DNA from: Streptomyces yangpuensis
GTDB lineage: Bacteria; Actinomycetota; Actinomycetes; Streptomycetales; Streptomycetaceae
Assembly (NCBI RefSeq): GCF_001005295.1
Contig: NZ_LBMK01000007.1
Location: 214,667 to 278,666 of the forward strand
Reading direction: 5' to 3'
Length of the DNA stretch: 64,000 bases
Positions within the stretch are counted from its first letter, which is position 1; each line of letters starts with the position of its first letter. The notes beneath the pieces are model-generated. The model did no database searches. It was given only the letters and a program-made list of their open reading frames with translations, and had not been told where the DNA came from. A program made the position numbers and the translations under genes. Positions 33,189 through 41,845 of the stretch are shown here, one piece after another.

Positions 33189-34181
33189 TCAGGCCTCCGC
33201 CTTCTTCTCGGTCGAGGGGTGTTCGAACTTGGTGGTGCGCTCCATGCCGGCGGCCCGGCCCTTGCCCGCGATGACCAGGGCCATCTTGCGGCTGGCCTCG
33301 TCGATCATCTCGTCGCCGAGCATCGCGGAGCCCTTCTTGCCGCCGGCCTCCGAGGTGCACCAGTCGTAGGCGTCGAGGATCAGCTCGGCGTGGTCGTAGT
33401 CCTCCTGGGAGGGGGAGAAGACCTCGTTGGCCGCGTCGACCTGGCCGGGGTGCAGGACCCACTTGCCGTCGAAGCCCAGCGCGGCGGCCCGGCCGGCCAC
33501 CTCGCGGTAGGCGTCCACGTCGCGGATCTGGAGGAAGGGGCCGTCGATGGCCTGGAGGTTGTGCGTGCGGGCCGCCATCAGGATCCGCATCAGGATGTAG
33601 TGGTAGGCGTCCGCCGGGTAGCCGGGCGGCTGCATGCCCACGACCAGCGACTTCATGTTGATGGAGGCCATGAAGTCGGCCGGGCCGAAGATGATGGTCT
33701 CCAGCCGGGGGGAGGCGGCGGCGATCTCGTCGACGTTCACCAGGCCCTTGGCGTTCTCGATCTGCGCCTCGATGCCGATCTTGCCGACCTCGAAGCCCAT
33801 GGTCTTCTCGATCTGGGTCAGGAGGAGGTCGAGGGCGACGACCTGCTGGGCGTCCTGGACCTTCGGCAGCATGATGCAGTCGAGGTTCTGGCCGGCGCCC
33901 TCGACGACCGTGATGACGTCGCGGTAGGTCCAGTGGGTGGTCCAGTCGTTGACGCGCACGACGCGGGTCTTGCCGGTCCAGTCGCCGTTGTTCAGCGCGT
34001 CCACGATGGTGTGGCGGGCGCCTTCCTTGGCGAGCGGGGCGCAGGCGTCCTCCAGGTCCAGGAAGACCTGGTCGGCCGGCAGGCCCTGGGCCTTCTCCAG
34101 GAACCGCGGGTTCGAGCCGGGCACCGCGAGGCAGGAGCGACGCGGGCGAAGGCGGTTCACCGGGTGGACTGGCGTGGTCAT
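33189..34181 (-). CDS. mcl1: HpcH/HpaI-family CoA ester lyase, probable malyl-CoA/beta-methylmalyl-CoA lyase
   Basis: A 330-residue TIM-barrel lyase. Family blocks include RRSCLAVPGSNPRFLEKA, FLDLEDACAP, IGIEAQIENAKGL with the metal-binding Glu, and IIFGPADFMASI with the metal-binding Asp. It should cleave beta-methylmalyl-CoA to glyoxylate and propionyl-CoA, and may also act on malyl-CoA. Its ATG overlaps the ecm stop by 4 nt (34178-34181), indicating coupling. The Lys/Glu-rich tail after residue 310 is not conserved in the fold. Citrate lyase beta-chain homologues look similar, but the operon decides. Confidence 0.92.
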   Translation of the reverse strand: MTTPVHPVNRLRPRRSCLAVPGSNPRFLEKAQGLPADQVFLDLEDACAPLAKEGARHTIVDALNNGDWTGKTRVVRVNDWTTHWTYRDVITVVEGAGQNLDCIMLPKVQDAQQVVALDLLLTQIEKTMGFEVGKIGIEAQIENAKGLVNVDEIAAASPRLETIIFGPADFMASINMKSLVVGMQPPGYPADAYHYILMRILMAARTHNLQAIDGPFLQIRDVDAYREVAGRAAALGFDGKWVLHPGQVDAANEVFSPSQEDYDHAELILDAYDWCTSEAGGKKGSAMLGDEMIDEASRKMALVIAGKGRAAGMERTTKFEHPSTEKKAEA

Positions 34182-36259
34182 GCGGGGACCTCCGTGCTTG
34201 CAACGAGTGCGTTGTCTGTGTCGAGGGGAGCGAGCTTGTTGGCCTTGCGGATCTCGTCGACGATACGGCCGATGATCTCCGTGATGCCGAAGTCCTTCGG
34301 CGTGAAGACCGCGGCGACACCCGCGGCCCTGAGCGCGACGGCGTCGGCGTTCGGAATGATGCCTCCGACGATGACGGGGATGTCACCCGCCCCCGCCGTG
34401 CGCAGCCGCTCCAGGACGTCCGGGACGAGGGCGCTGTGCGATCCGGACAGGATGGACAGTCCCACGCAGTGCACGTCCTCGGCCAGCGCGGCGGAGGAGA
34501 TCTCCTCGGGCGTCAGCCTGATGCCCTGGTAGACCACCTCGAATCCGGCGTCGCGGGCGCGGACGGCGATCTGCTCGGCGCCGTTGGAGTGCCCGTCCAG
34601 GCCGGGCTTGCCCACCAGCAGGCGCAGCCGGCCGGAGCCGAGCTCGTCGGCGGTGCGGGCCACCTTCTCGCGGACCTCGTGCATGGGGGTGCCCGGTTCG
34701 GCGGCGACGGCGACCGGGGCCGAGGAGACCCCGGTCGGGGCGCGGAACTCGCCGAACACCTCGCGCAGTGCGCCCGCCCATTCGCCGGTGGTGACACCGG
34801 CCCGGGCGCACTCCAGGGTGGCCTCCATCAGGTTCTCGGTGCCCGCCGCGGCCTCCTTCAGGCGCTCCAGCGCCTGCTGGGTGGTGGGGAAGACGAACGG
34901 GTCGCCGTTGCCCTGGCGGTCCGAGGACTCCTGGCGCTCGGCGCGCCAGCGGCCGATCCGCTCGACGGTGAAGGCCTCCGTTGCCGGGTCGACCGTCATG
35001 ATCGCGCCGTCCAGGTCGGCCGTGAGCGGGTTCTCCTCGGTCTGCTCGAAGCAGTTGACACCGACGATCTTGTCCTCGCCGGCCTCGATCCGCGCCCGCC
35101 GTTCGGCGTGCGAGGAGACCAGCTCGCCCTTCAGGTAACCGGACTCGACGGCGGCCATGGCGCCGCCCATCTCCTGGATCCGGTCGATCTCGGCCAGGCA
35201 GTCGGCGACCAGGGAGTCGACTTTGGCCTCGATGACGTGGGATCCGGCGAAGATGTCGTCGTACTCCAGCAGGTCGCTCTCGTGGGCGAGGACCTGCTGG
35301 ATGCGCAGTGACCACTGCTGGTCCCAGGGCCGGGGCAGGCCCAGCGCCTCGTTCCAGGCGGGCAGCTGCACCGCGCGGGCGCGGGCGTCCTTGGAGAGGG
35401 TGACCGCGAGCATCTCCAGCACGATGCGCTGGACGTTGTTCTCGGGCTGCGCCTCGGTGAGTCCCAGGGAGTTGACCTGGACGCCGTAACGGAAGCGGCG
35501 CTGCTTCGCGTTCTCGATGCCGTAGCGCTCCTTGGTGACCTTGTCCCAGATGCGGCCGAAGGCACGCATCTTGCACATCTCCTCGATGAAGCGGACGCCC
35601 GCGTTCACGAAGAAGGAGATACGGGCGACCACCTCGCCGAAGCGCTCCTCGGGAACCTGCCCCGAGTCGCGCACCGAGTCGAGGACGGCGATCGCCGTGG
35701 ACATCGCGTACGAGATCTCCTGGACCGGGGTGGCCCCGGCCTCCTGCAGGTGGTAGCTGCAGATGTTGATCGGGTTCCACTTCGGGATGTGGTTGACCGT
35801 GTACGCAATCATGTCGGTCGTCAGCCGCAGGGACGGCCCCGGCGGGAAGACGTGCGTCCCGCGCGAGAGGTACTCCTTGACGATGTCGTTCTGGGTGGTG
35901 CCCTGGAGCTGGGAGATGTCCGCGCCCTGCTCCTCGGCGGCCACCTGGTAGAGCGCCAGCAGCCACATGGCGGTGGCGTTGATCGTCATCGAGGTGTTCA
36001 TCTGCTCCAGGGGTATGTCCTGGAACAGCCGCCGCATGTCGCCCAGATGGGAGACCGGGACCCCGACCCGGCCCACCTCGCCGCGGGCGAGGATGTGGTC
36101 GGGGTCGTAGCCGGTCTGCGTCGGCAGGTCGAACGCGACCGACAGGCCGGTCTGGCCCTTGGCGAGGTTGCGGCGGTACAGCTCGTTGGACGCCTCGGCC
36201 GTGGAGTGGCCGGCGTACGTCCGCATGAGCCACGGACGGTCCTTCTGGCGCTCTGTCAT
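34178..36259 (-). CDS. ecm: Ethylmalonyl-CoA mutase, B12-dependent (MeaA-like)
   Basis: A 693-residue adenosylcobalamin mutase in a single chain. The catalytic TIM barrel (about 1-500) opens RPWLMRTYAGHSTAEASNEL and has FDLPTQTGYDPDH; the C-terminal Rossmann domain (about 545-680) carries the base-off B12 motif D555-x-H557-xx-G (LDGHSNG), SILSGSH and VGGIIP. It rearranges (2R)-ethylmalonyl-CoA to (2S)-methylsuccinyl-CoA. Position directly after ccr (31-nt gap) and before the lyase separates it from methylmalonyl-CoA or isobutyryl-CoA mutases, which share the fold. Confidence 0.95.
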   Translation of the reverse strand: MTERQKDRPWLMRTYAGHSTAEASNELYRRNLAKGQTGLSVAFDLPTQTGYDPDHILARGEVGRVGVPVSHLGDMRRLFQDIPLEQMNTSMTINATAMWLLALYQVAAEEQGADISQLQGTTQNDIVKEYLSRGTHVFPPGPSLRLTTDMIAYTVNHIPKWNPINICSYHLQEAGATPVQEISYAMSTAIAVLDSVRDSGQVPEERFGEVVARISFFVNAGVRFIEEMCKMRAFGRIWDKVTKERYGIENAKQRRFRYGVQVNSLGLTEAQPENNVQRIVLEMLAVTLSKDARARAVQLPAWNEALGLPRPWDQQWSLRIQQVLAHESDLLEYDDIFAGSHVIEAKVDSLVADCLAEIDRIQEMGGAMAAVESGYLKGELVSSHAERRARIEAGEDKIVGVNCFEQTEENPLTADLDGAIMTVDPATEAFTVERIGRWRAERQESSDRQGNGDPFVFPTTQQALERLKEAAAGTENLMEATLECARAGVTTGEWAGALREVFGEFRAPTGVSSAPVAVAAEPGTPMHEVREKVARTADELGSGRLRLLVGKPGLDGHSNGAEQIAVRARDAGFEVVYQGIRLTPEEISSAALAEDVHCVGLSILSGSHSALVPDVLERLRTAGAGDIPVIVGGIIPNADAVALRAAGVAAVFTPKDFGITEIIGRIVDEIRKANKLAPLDTDNALVASTEVPA

Positions 36260-36290
36260 CTCAGGCTGTCCCTTAGGCCTTTGAACGGAC

Positions 36291-37628
36291 TCAGACGTTG
36301 CGGAAGCGGTTGATGGCGTCGAGGTGCTTGGCGCGCATCTCGTGGTCGCGGACGCCCAGGCCCTCCTCGGGGGCGAGCGCGAGGACGCCGACCTTGCCCT
36401 GGTGGAGGTTGCGGTGCACGTCGTAGGCGGCCTGGCCGGTCTCCTCCAGGGAGTAGACCTTCGACAGGGTGGGGTGGATCTTGCCCTTGGCGATCAGGCG
36501 GTTGGCCTCCCACGCTTCGCGGTAGTTGGCGAAGTGCGAGCCGACGATCCGCTTCAGCGACATCCACAGGTAGCGGTTGTCGTACTGGTGCATGTAGCCC
36601 GAGGTCGAGGCGCAGGTGGTGATGGTGCCGCCCTTGCGGGTGACGTAAACGCTCGCGCCGAAGGTCTCGCGGCCGGGGTGTTCGAAGACGATGTCGATGT
36701 CCTCGCCGCCGGTCAGCTCGCGGATCTTCGCGCCGAAGCGCTTCCACTCGCGCGGGTCCTGGGTGTTCTCGTCCTTCCAGAACTTGTAGCCCTCGGCGTT
36801 GCGGTCGATGACCGCGGTGGCGCCCATGGACCGGCAGATGTCGGCCTTCTCCGGGGAGGAGACGACGCAGATCGGGTTGGCGCCGCCGGCCAGGGCGAAC
36901 TGGGTGGCGTACGAGCCGAGACCGCCGCTGGCGCCCCAGATCAGGACGTTGTCGCCCTGCTTCATGCCGGCGCCGTTGTTGGAGACCAGCTGGCGGTAGG
37001 CGGTGGAGTTGACCAGGCCGGGGGAGGCGGCCTCCTCCCAGCTGAGGTGGCCGGGCTTCGGCATCAGCTGGTTGGACTTGACGAGCGCGATCTCGGCGAG
37101 GCCGCCGAAGTTGGTCTCGAAGCCCCAGATGCGCTGCTCGGGGTCGAGCATCGTGTCGTTGTGGCCGTCGGAGGACTCCAGCTCGACGGAGAGGCAGTGC
37201 GCGACGACCTCGTCGCCCGGGTTCCAGGCGTTGACGCCGGGGCCGGTGCGCAGGACGACGCCCGCGAGGTCGGAGCCGATGACGTGGTACGGGAGGTCGT
37301 GGCGCTTGGTGAGCTCCGACAGGCGCCCGTAGCGCTCCAGGAAGCTGAACGTGGAGACGGGCTCGAAGATCGAGGTCCACACCGAGTTGTAGTTGACCGA
37401 GGAGGCCATGACGGCCACCAGGGCCTCGCCCGGGCCCAGCTCGGGGAGCGGGACGTGGTCGAGGTGCAGGGACTTGCGCGGGTCCTTCTCGCGCGTGGTG
37501 AGTCCGGCGAACATCTCCGCCTCGTCCTTGTGCACGGTGATCGCGCGGTAGGAGTCGGGCAGCGGCAGGTTCGCGAAGTCTGCGGCGGTGGCGGACTGCG
37601 ACTGAATCGCGTCCAGGATGTCCTTCAC
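36291..37628 (-). CDS. ccr: Crotonyl-CoA carboxylase/reductase
   Basis: A 445-residue medium-chain dehydrogenase/reductase that reduces crotonyl-CoA with NADPH while adding CO2, giving (2S)-ethylmalonyl-CoA. The NADPH fold has LIWGASGGLGSYATQFA (about 222-238). Residues known to hold CO2 in the Kitasatospora enzyme appear in their contexts: Asn in ASSVNYN, Phe-Glu in GFETNFGG and His in GSHFANY, so this is a true carboxylase rather than a plain enoyl reductase. GTG at 37628 has GGAGG 7 nt upstream; length agrees with the 447-residue S. collinus protein. First gene of a five-gene operon. Confidence 0.97.
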   Translation of the reverse strand: MKDILDAIQSQSATAADFANLPLPDSYRAITVHKDEAEMFAGLTTREKDPRKSLHLDHVPLPELGPGEALVAVMASSVNYNSVWTSIFEPVSTFSFLERYGRLSELTKRHDLPYHVIGSDLAGVVLRTGPGVNAWNPGDEVVAHCLSVELESSDGHNDTMLDPEQRIWGFETNFGGLAEIALVKSNQLMPKPGHLSWEEAASPGLVNSTAYRQLVSNNGAGMKQGDNVLIWGASGGLGSYATQFALAGGANPICVVSSPEKADICRSMGATAVIDRNAEGYKFWKDENTQDPREWKRFGAKIRELTGGEDIDIVFEHPGRETFGASVYVTRKGGTITTCASTSGYMHQYDNRYLWMSLKRIVGSHFANYREAWEANRLIAKGKIHPTLSKVYSLEETGQAAYDVHRNLHQGKVGVLALAPEEGLGVRDHEMRAKHLDAINRFRNV

Positions 37629-37959
37629 GGTGAGCCTCCGGCTAGCGCTGATGAGGGTGCGCTGAGGTGAACGGGTGCGTGGAGCGGGTGCGGTGTGCCG
37701 TCGGTCCGGCTGTGCTGTGGTGCTGGGCGCCGCCCGTGGTGGGGCGTGCGGGTGCCTGGTGACGCAGGCGTCCGGGGCGCGTTCCGTGCCGTGTGGGCGT
37801 GGGTCGCGGGGACATCCGGACGACTTCAACGTATGGCACCCCGTGTCACCCGGCAAGGCACCGCGTGCCAAAACTTTCTCTCATTTGCCTATTGACCTGC
37901 GCAGATGAGCGATGATCGATCAGAGTTACCGCCGAGTAGGGGCAAGCCGGACATACGAA
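37629..37959. promoter_or_regulatory. ccr operon upstream region with candidate operator
   Basis: The leader directly before ccr (37629-37820) is GC-rich without a gene; 37850-37925 is AT-richer and probably holds the promoter. At 37911-37923 lies GATGATCGATCAG, whose complement contains ATCGATCATCG, an 11-bp word also found upstream of the 3-hydroxyacyl-CoA dehydrogenase gene. The TetR gene just upstream is the obvious candidate to bind it. Confidence 0.4.
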
Positions 37960-37990
37960 AGCGGCCGCCCCCCTCTCGGGGACGGCCGCT
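37960..37990 (-). terminator. Hairpin after the TetR gene
   Basis: AGCGGCCG...CGGCCGCT forms a long stem (inner CCCCC/GGGG with one mismatch) around a short TCT-type loop, 25 nt past the TetR stop. It would separate the regulator transcript from ccr. Confidence 0.7.
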
Positions 37991-38015
37991 GTGACGAGCA
38001 TCGCTTCCGGTTCGG

Positions 38016-38831
38016 CTACCTCGCGCGCAGTGCCTCTTCGATGGTCCGCATGACCTCGTCCAGGGGCGCGTCGGTACGCGCCACCGCCACCAGCACCTCG
38101 CCCTCGGCCCGCACCGCCGCCGGCACGGAGGGCGCCGCCGGGCTCAGGGTGCGGCCCGCGCCGATCCCGGTGCCGAAGGTCTTGCGGACGATCGAGAAGG
38201 CGTGGTCCAGCTGCGCCTCCACATCACCCTGGCCGCCGGCCCGCAGCCAGCGCCGCAGCACGTGGTTGTGGGCCGTGACCACCGCCGAGGCGGCCACCTC
38301 GGCCAGCAGCGGGTCGTCGTTGCCGTCGTGGTGGTCGGTCTCGTCGAAGTGCGCCAGCAGATAGCGGGTGAACAGCCGCTCGTACCGGGCCACCGAGGCG
38401 ATCTCCCGCTCCCGCAGCGCCGGCACCTCGCGGGTCAGCCGGTAGCGCTCCACCGACACCGCCGGCGAGGCGGCGTACATCTTCATGACTTCCTTGATCC
38501 CGCGGCACACCGTGTCGAGCGGGTGCTCGTGCGCCGGGGCCACGTCCAGGACCGCCTCGGCGCGGATCAGGGTGTCGTCGTGGTCGGGGAAGATCGCCTC
38601 TTCCTTCGACCGGAAGTGCCGGAAGAAGGTCCGCCGCGCGACGCCGGCCGTCGCGGCGATCTCGTCGACCGTCGTCGCCTCGTATCCCTTGGTCGCGAAC
38701 AGCTCCATGGCCGCCGTGGCGAGCTCGCGGCGCATTTTGAGCCGTTGGGCGGCAGCCCGGGTGCCGGCCGCGCTCTCCGGGGCGTCGGGGGCCGAGGAGG
38801 CGCGGGGCGAGGTCTTGGCGGGCTGGGACAT
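38016..38831 (-). CDS. TetR-family transcriptional regulator
   Basis: A 271-residue regulator. The helix-turn-helix is TTVDEIAATAGVARRTFFRH (about 53-72) inside the usual TetR N-terminal domain that starts at RELATAAMELFATKGYEAT; the C-terminal ligand domain runs to about 230, followed by a Pro/Ala-rich linker and a short tail, ARTDAPLDEVMRTIEEALRAR. The ATG at 38831 (MSQPAKTSP) is chosen over one six codons upstream; neither has a good ribosome site. It lies between the dehydrogenase and ccr genes on the same strand and probably controls one or both, with an acyl-CoA as plausible ligand. Confidence 0.9.
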   Translation of the reverse strand: MSQPAKTSPRASSAPDAPESAAGTRAAAQRLKMRRELATAAMELFATKGYEATTVDEIAATAGVARRTFFRHFRSKEEAIFPDHDDTLIRAEAVLDVAPAHEHPLDTVCRGIKEVMKMYAASPAVSVERYRLTREVPALREREIASVARYERLFTRYLLAHFDETDHHDGNDDPLLAEVAASAVVTAHNHVLRRWLRAGGQGDVEAQLDHAFSIVRKTFGTGIGAGRTLSPAAPSVPAAVRAEGEVLVAVARTDAPLDEVMRTIEEALRAR

Positions 38832-38914
38832 AGAGCGAAAGTACTTCATTCGCGCAGGGGAGCGCGCCTGAGGGGGGTGGGAGAGGGGTGGATGCGGGGG
38901 AGAGCCCGCACTGG

Positions 38915-38958
38915 GCTCGGGAGGGTCAGTCCGCCGTGAGGGTCCGGCGGACCCGAGC
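38915..38958 (-). terminator. Two-tier hairpin after the 3-hydroxyacyl-CoA dehydrogenase gene
   Basis: GTCCGCCG (38929-38936) pairs with CGGCGGAC (38945-38952), and outside it GCTCGGG (38915-38921) pairs with CCCGAGC (38952-38958). It lies 37 nt past the dehydrogenase stop and before the TetR start. Confidence 0.65.
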
Positions 38959-38994
38959 AGCCCTCCCCACGCATCCGGCTCATGGCCCGCTCGG

Positions 38995-40791
38995 TCACCG
39001 CCGGGCGTACTCACGGAATCCGCGGCCGGTCTTCCGGCCCAGGCAGCCCGCCGCCACCAGGTGCTCCAGCAGCGGGGACGGGGCCAGGCCCGGGTCGCGG
39101 AACTCCTTGTGGAGGACCTTCTCGATGGCCAGCGAGACATCGAGGCCGACCACGTCGAGCAGCTCGAACGGTCCCATCGGGTAGCCGCCGCCCAGCTTCA
39201 TCGCCGCGTCGATCTGGTCGAGGCTCGCGTAGTGCTCCTCGACCATCTTGATCGCGTTGTTGAGGTACGGGAACAGCAGCGCGTTCACGATGAAGCCGGC
39301 CCGGTCCCCGCAGTCCACCGGGTGCTTGCGCACCTTCACGCAGATCTCGCGGACCGTGGCGTGCACGTCGTCGGCGGTCAGGACGGTCCGGACCACCTCG
39401 ACCAGCTTCATCGCCGGGGCCGGGTTGAAGAAGTGCATGCCGATCACGTCCTGCGGACGCGAGGTCACCCGGGCCACCGCGATGACCGGCAGCGAGGAGG
39501 TGGTCGTGGCCAGCACCGCACCCGGCCGGCAGACCTTGTCCAGCGCCGCGAACAGCTCCTGCTTGACCTCCAGGTCCTCGGCGACCGCCTCCACCGCCAG
39601 GTCCACCTCGGCGAACGCGTCCAGCGACCCGGCCGGGGTGATCCGGCCCAGGGTCTCCTCCGCGGCCTCCTGCGTCAGCCTGCCCTTGGACACCGCACGG
39701 CCCAGGGACTTGCCGATGGCGGCCTTGGCGGCCTCCGCCTTCTCCTGGCTACGCGCGGCCAGGACAACGTCGAAGCCGGACTGGGCGAAGACCTGCGCGA
39801 TACCGCTCGCCATGGTGCCGGAGCCGGCCACGCCGACCGAGCTCACCGGGCGGCCCGCGCCCAGCAGCGACCCGTCCAGCGGGGTCTGCAGGTCACGCAC
39901 GATCACCGAGCTGCCGGGTGCCTCGTACGTGTAGAAACCGCGCCCGGACTTCTGGCCGGCCAGCCCGGCCTCGGCCAGCTGCCCCAGGATCGGCGCCGGG
40001 GCGTGCAGGCGGTCGCCGGAGGAGGCGTACATGGCCTCCAGGACCGTGCGGGCCGTGTCCACGCCGATCAGGTCGAGCAGCGCGAGCGGACCCATGGGCA
40101 GGCCGCAGCCGAGCCGCATCGCCGCGTCGATGTCCTCGCGGGAGGCGTACTTCGCCTCGTACATGGCCGCGGCCTGGTTGAGGTAGCCGAAGAGCAGGCC
40201 GTCCGCGACGAATCCGGGCCGGTCGCCGACGGCCACGGGCTCCTTGCCGAGCTCGCGGGCCAGCTCCGTGACCGCCTCCACGGCGGTCGGGGCGGTCAGG
40301 ACGCAGGAGACGACCTCGACCAGCTTCATCGCCGGGACCGGGTTGAAGAAATGCAGGCCCAGCACGCGCTCCGGGCGCTGGGACTCGGCGGCGAGCCGGG
40401 TCACCGACAGGGCGTTGGTGCCCGTCGCGAGGATCGTGTCGGCCCGGACGACCGCGTCGAGCTCGCGGAACACCTGCTGCTTGACCTCGTACGACTCCGG
40501 CACGACCTCGATGACGAGATCGGCCTCGGCCGCGGCGGCCAGGTCGGTGAAGGTGCGGAAACGGGCCAGGACGTCCGCCCGCTCCTGCTCGGTGAGGCGC
40601 TCCCGGGCGACGGAACGCGCGGTCGCCGCGGCGAGGGAGGCCGAGGCCCGGCGGGCGGCGGTCTCGCTGATGTCGATGCCGATGACCTCGCGGCCGGCGC
40701 GGGCGAGGACCTCGGCGATGCCGGTGCCCATCGTGCCGAGGCCGACGACGGCGATGGTCTGGAGGGTGGGCTGACTGGACTGACGGTCCAT
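38995..40791 (-). CDS. 3-hydroxyacyl-CoA (3-hydroxybutyryl-CoA) dehydrogenase, duplicated two-module form
   Basis: A 598-residue protein made of two complete 3-hydroxyacyl-CoA dehydrogenases in tandem (about 1-295 and 315-598). Each has a Rossmann motif (VVGLGTMGTGIAEVLARAG; VGVAGSGTMASGIAQVFAQSG), the catalytic His in GLHFFNPVPAMKLVEVV / GMHFFNPAPAMKLVEVV, and a C-terminal domain (LPMGPLALLDLIG / YPMGPFELLDVVG). It reduces acetoacetyl-CoA or oxidises 3-hydroxyacyl-CoA. ATG at 40791 has GGAG 7 nt upstream. Next to the ccr island it would supply 3-hydroxybutyryl-CoA for crotonyl-CoA; a role in phenylacetate or fatty-acid breakdown is the alternative. Confidence 0.93.
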   Translation of the reverse strand: MDRQSSQPTLQTIAVVGLGTMGTGIAEVLARAGREVIGIDISETAARRASASLAAATARSVARERLTEQERADVLARFRTFTDLAAAAEADLVIEVVPESYEVKQQVFRELDAVVRADTILATGTNALSVTRLAAESQRPERVLGLHFFNPVPAMKLVEVVSCVLTAPTAVEAVTELARELGKEPVAVGDRPGFVADGLLFGYLNQAAAMYEAKYASREDIDAAMRLGCGLPMGPLALLDLIGVDTARTVLEAMYASSGDRLHAPAPILGQLAEAGLAGQKSGRGFYTYEAPGSSVIVRDLQTPLDGSLLGAGRPVSSVGVAGSGTMASGIAQVFAQSGFDVVLAARSQEKAEAAKAAIGKSLGRAVSKGRLTQEAAEETLGRITPAGSLDAFAEVDLAVEAVAEDLEVKQELFAALDKVCRPGAVLATTTSSLPVIAVARVTSRPQDVIGMHFFNPAPAMKLVEVVRTVLTADDVHATVREICVKVRKHPVDCGDRAGFIVNALLFPYLNNAIKMVEEHYASLDQIDAAMKLGGGYPMGPFELLDVVGLDVSLAIEKVLHKEFRDPGLAPSPLLEHLVAAGCLGRKTGRGFREYARR

Positions 40792-41187
40792 CGAGGGACT
40801 CCAGTGGAAGAGGGTGACGACTGAGGGAGCGCGCGGCGCACAGCGCGCGCGGATGCCGTACGGAGTGCCGTGCGGTGAGGAGCCCGGGGCAGGAACGGCC
40901 CGGACGGGAGCCCGGCGGGAAGCAGCCCCGGGGGCGGAAGCGGCACGACCCTGTCCCGGGGTCATACCGTGCATGCGAAACGAACCGACCGACACGAGGC
41001 GGCTGCGTCACCAGGCCGCCCTCGTACGTGTTCCCACGACAGTAACTCGCCGGTAACTGACGCGCCAGAGCGCGGAGATGTGACCTGTACCGCCGAAATG
41101 TACCGATCATCGATCATCGATCAACCGTGCTTGATCATCTGCGTGAACCCGGCGTGCCGCCCGCCCCGCCCGCCTAGGGTGGGCCGC
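40792..41187. promoter_or_regulatory. Divergent region with CGATCAT repeats
   Basis: This 396-bp region contains no gene. At 41104-41124 CGATCAT is repeated twice and followed by CGATCAA; TTGATCATC follows at 41131-41139, and together they form overlapping inverted half-sites. ATCGATCATCG within it recurs upstream of ccr. It is about 315 bp from the dehydrogenase start and 65 bp from the HEAT-protein start, so either could be the target. Confidence 0.4.
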
Positions 41188-41742
41188 GTGAACGACGTGC
41201 TGGAGCGCCTGCGGGCGGAGGCGGGCGGCTCGCCCGAGTACGAGGTGCTGCGCGCGGCCGGCCCCGACGCCCTCGCCGCCTCCCTGACCTCGGCCGGGCT
41301 GCCCCTGTGGGCCCGCGAGCTGGCCGCCTACCGGCTCGGGCTCGCCGGGGACCGGCGCGCCTTCGAATCCCTCGTCCTGCTCCTCAACCACCGGGACCCG
41401 CCCCGCTGCGCGGCCGCCGCCGAGGCCCTGGCCGTCCTGGACGACCCGCGCACCGCCCGCGCGGCCGCGGCCCTCGCCACCAACGGCCTGCGCACCGCCT
41501 ACGCCCTCCAGCCCGTCCGGCTGCTCACCGCCCTGCGCGCCCCGGAGTCCGTACCGGCCCTGATCGCCACCCTGTCGCGGCTGCTGTCCCCGAACGACCC
41601 CTACTGGCGGGTCGCGCTGGCCTGCGTCGAGGGCCTGGGCGCCCTCGCCGACCCCCGCGCACGCGAGGTCCTCACCCGCGCCCAGTCCCACCCCCGCCTC
41701 GCGGTGGCGGCGACGACCGCCCTGCGCGCCCTCGACGCCTGA
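41188..41742 (+). CDS. HEAT-repeat protein
   Basis: A 184-residue all-helical protein with three to four degenerate HEAT/PBS-lyase-type repeats, for example WARELAAYRLGLAGDRRAFE, RCAAAAEALAVLDDPRTARA and WRVALACVEGLGALADPRAR. The fold mediates protein contacts; no catalytic residues are seen. GTG at 41188 follows AGGGTGGG. It faces a secreted peptidase gene tail to tail and diverges from the dehydrogenase gene. Partner unknown. Confidence 0.85.
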   Translation: MNDVLERLRAEAGGSPEYEVLRAAGPDALAASLTSAGLPLWARELAAYRLGLAGDRRAFESLVLLLNHRDPPRCAAAAEALAVLDDPRTARAAAALATNGLRTAYALQPVRLLTALRAPESVPALIATLSRLLSPNDPYWRVALACVEGLGALADPRAREVLTRAQSHPRLAVAATTALRALDA

Positions 41743-41786
41743 CGGGCCCGCAGGGCTCGACGGGCCCGCGGCGCCCGACAGGACCG

Positions 41787-41806
41787 GGCGGGCGAGCCGG
41801 CCCGCC
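41787..41806. terminator. Possible bidirectional hairpin
   Basis: GGCGGGC (41787-41793) pairs with GCCCGCC (41800-41806) around a 6-nt loop in the 103-bp gap between two convergent genes. Confidence 0.4.
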
Positions 41807-41845
41807 GGATGCCGTCGGCGGTCCCGACCCGGCAGGGCCGTCCGG

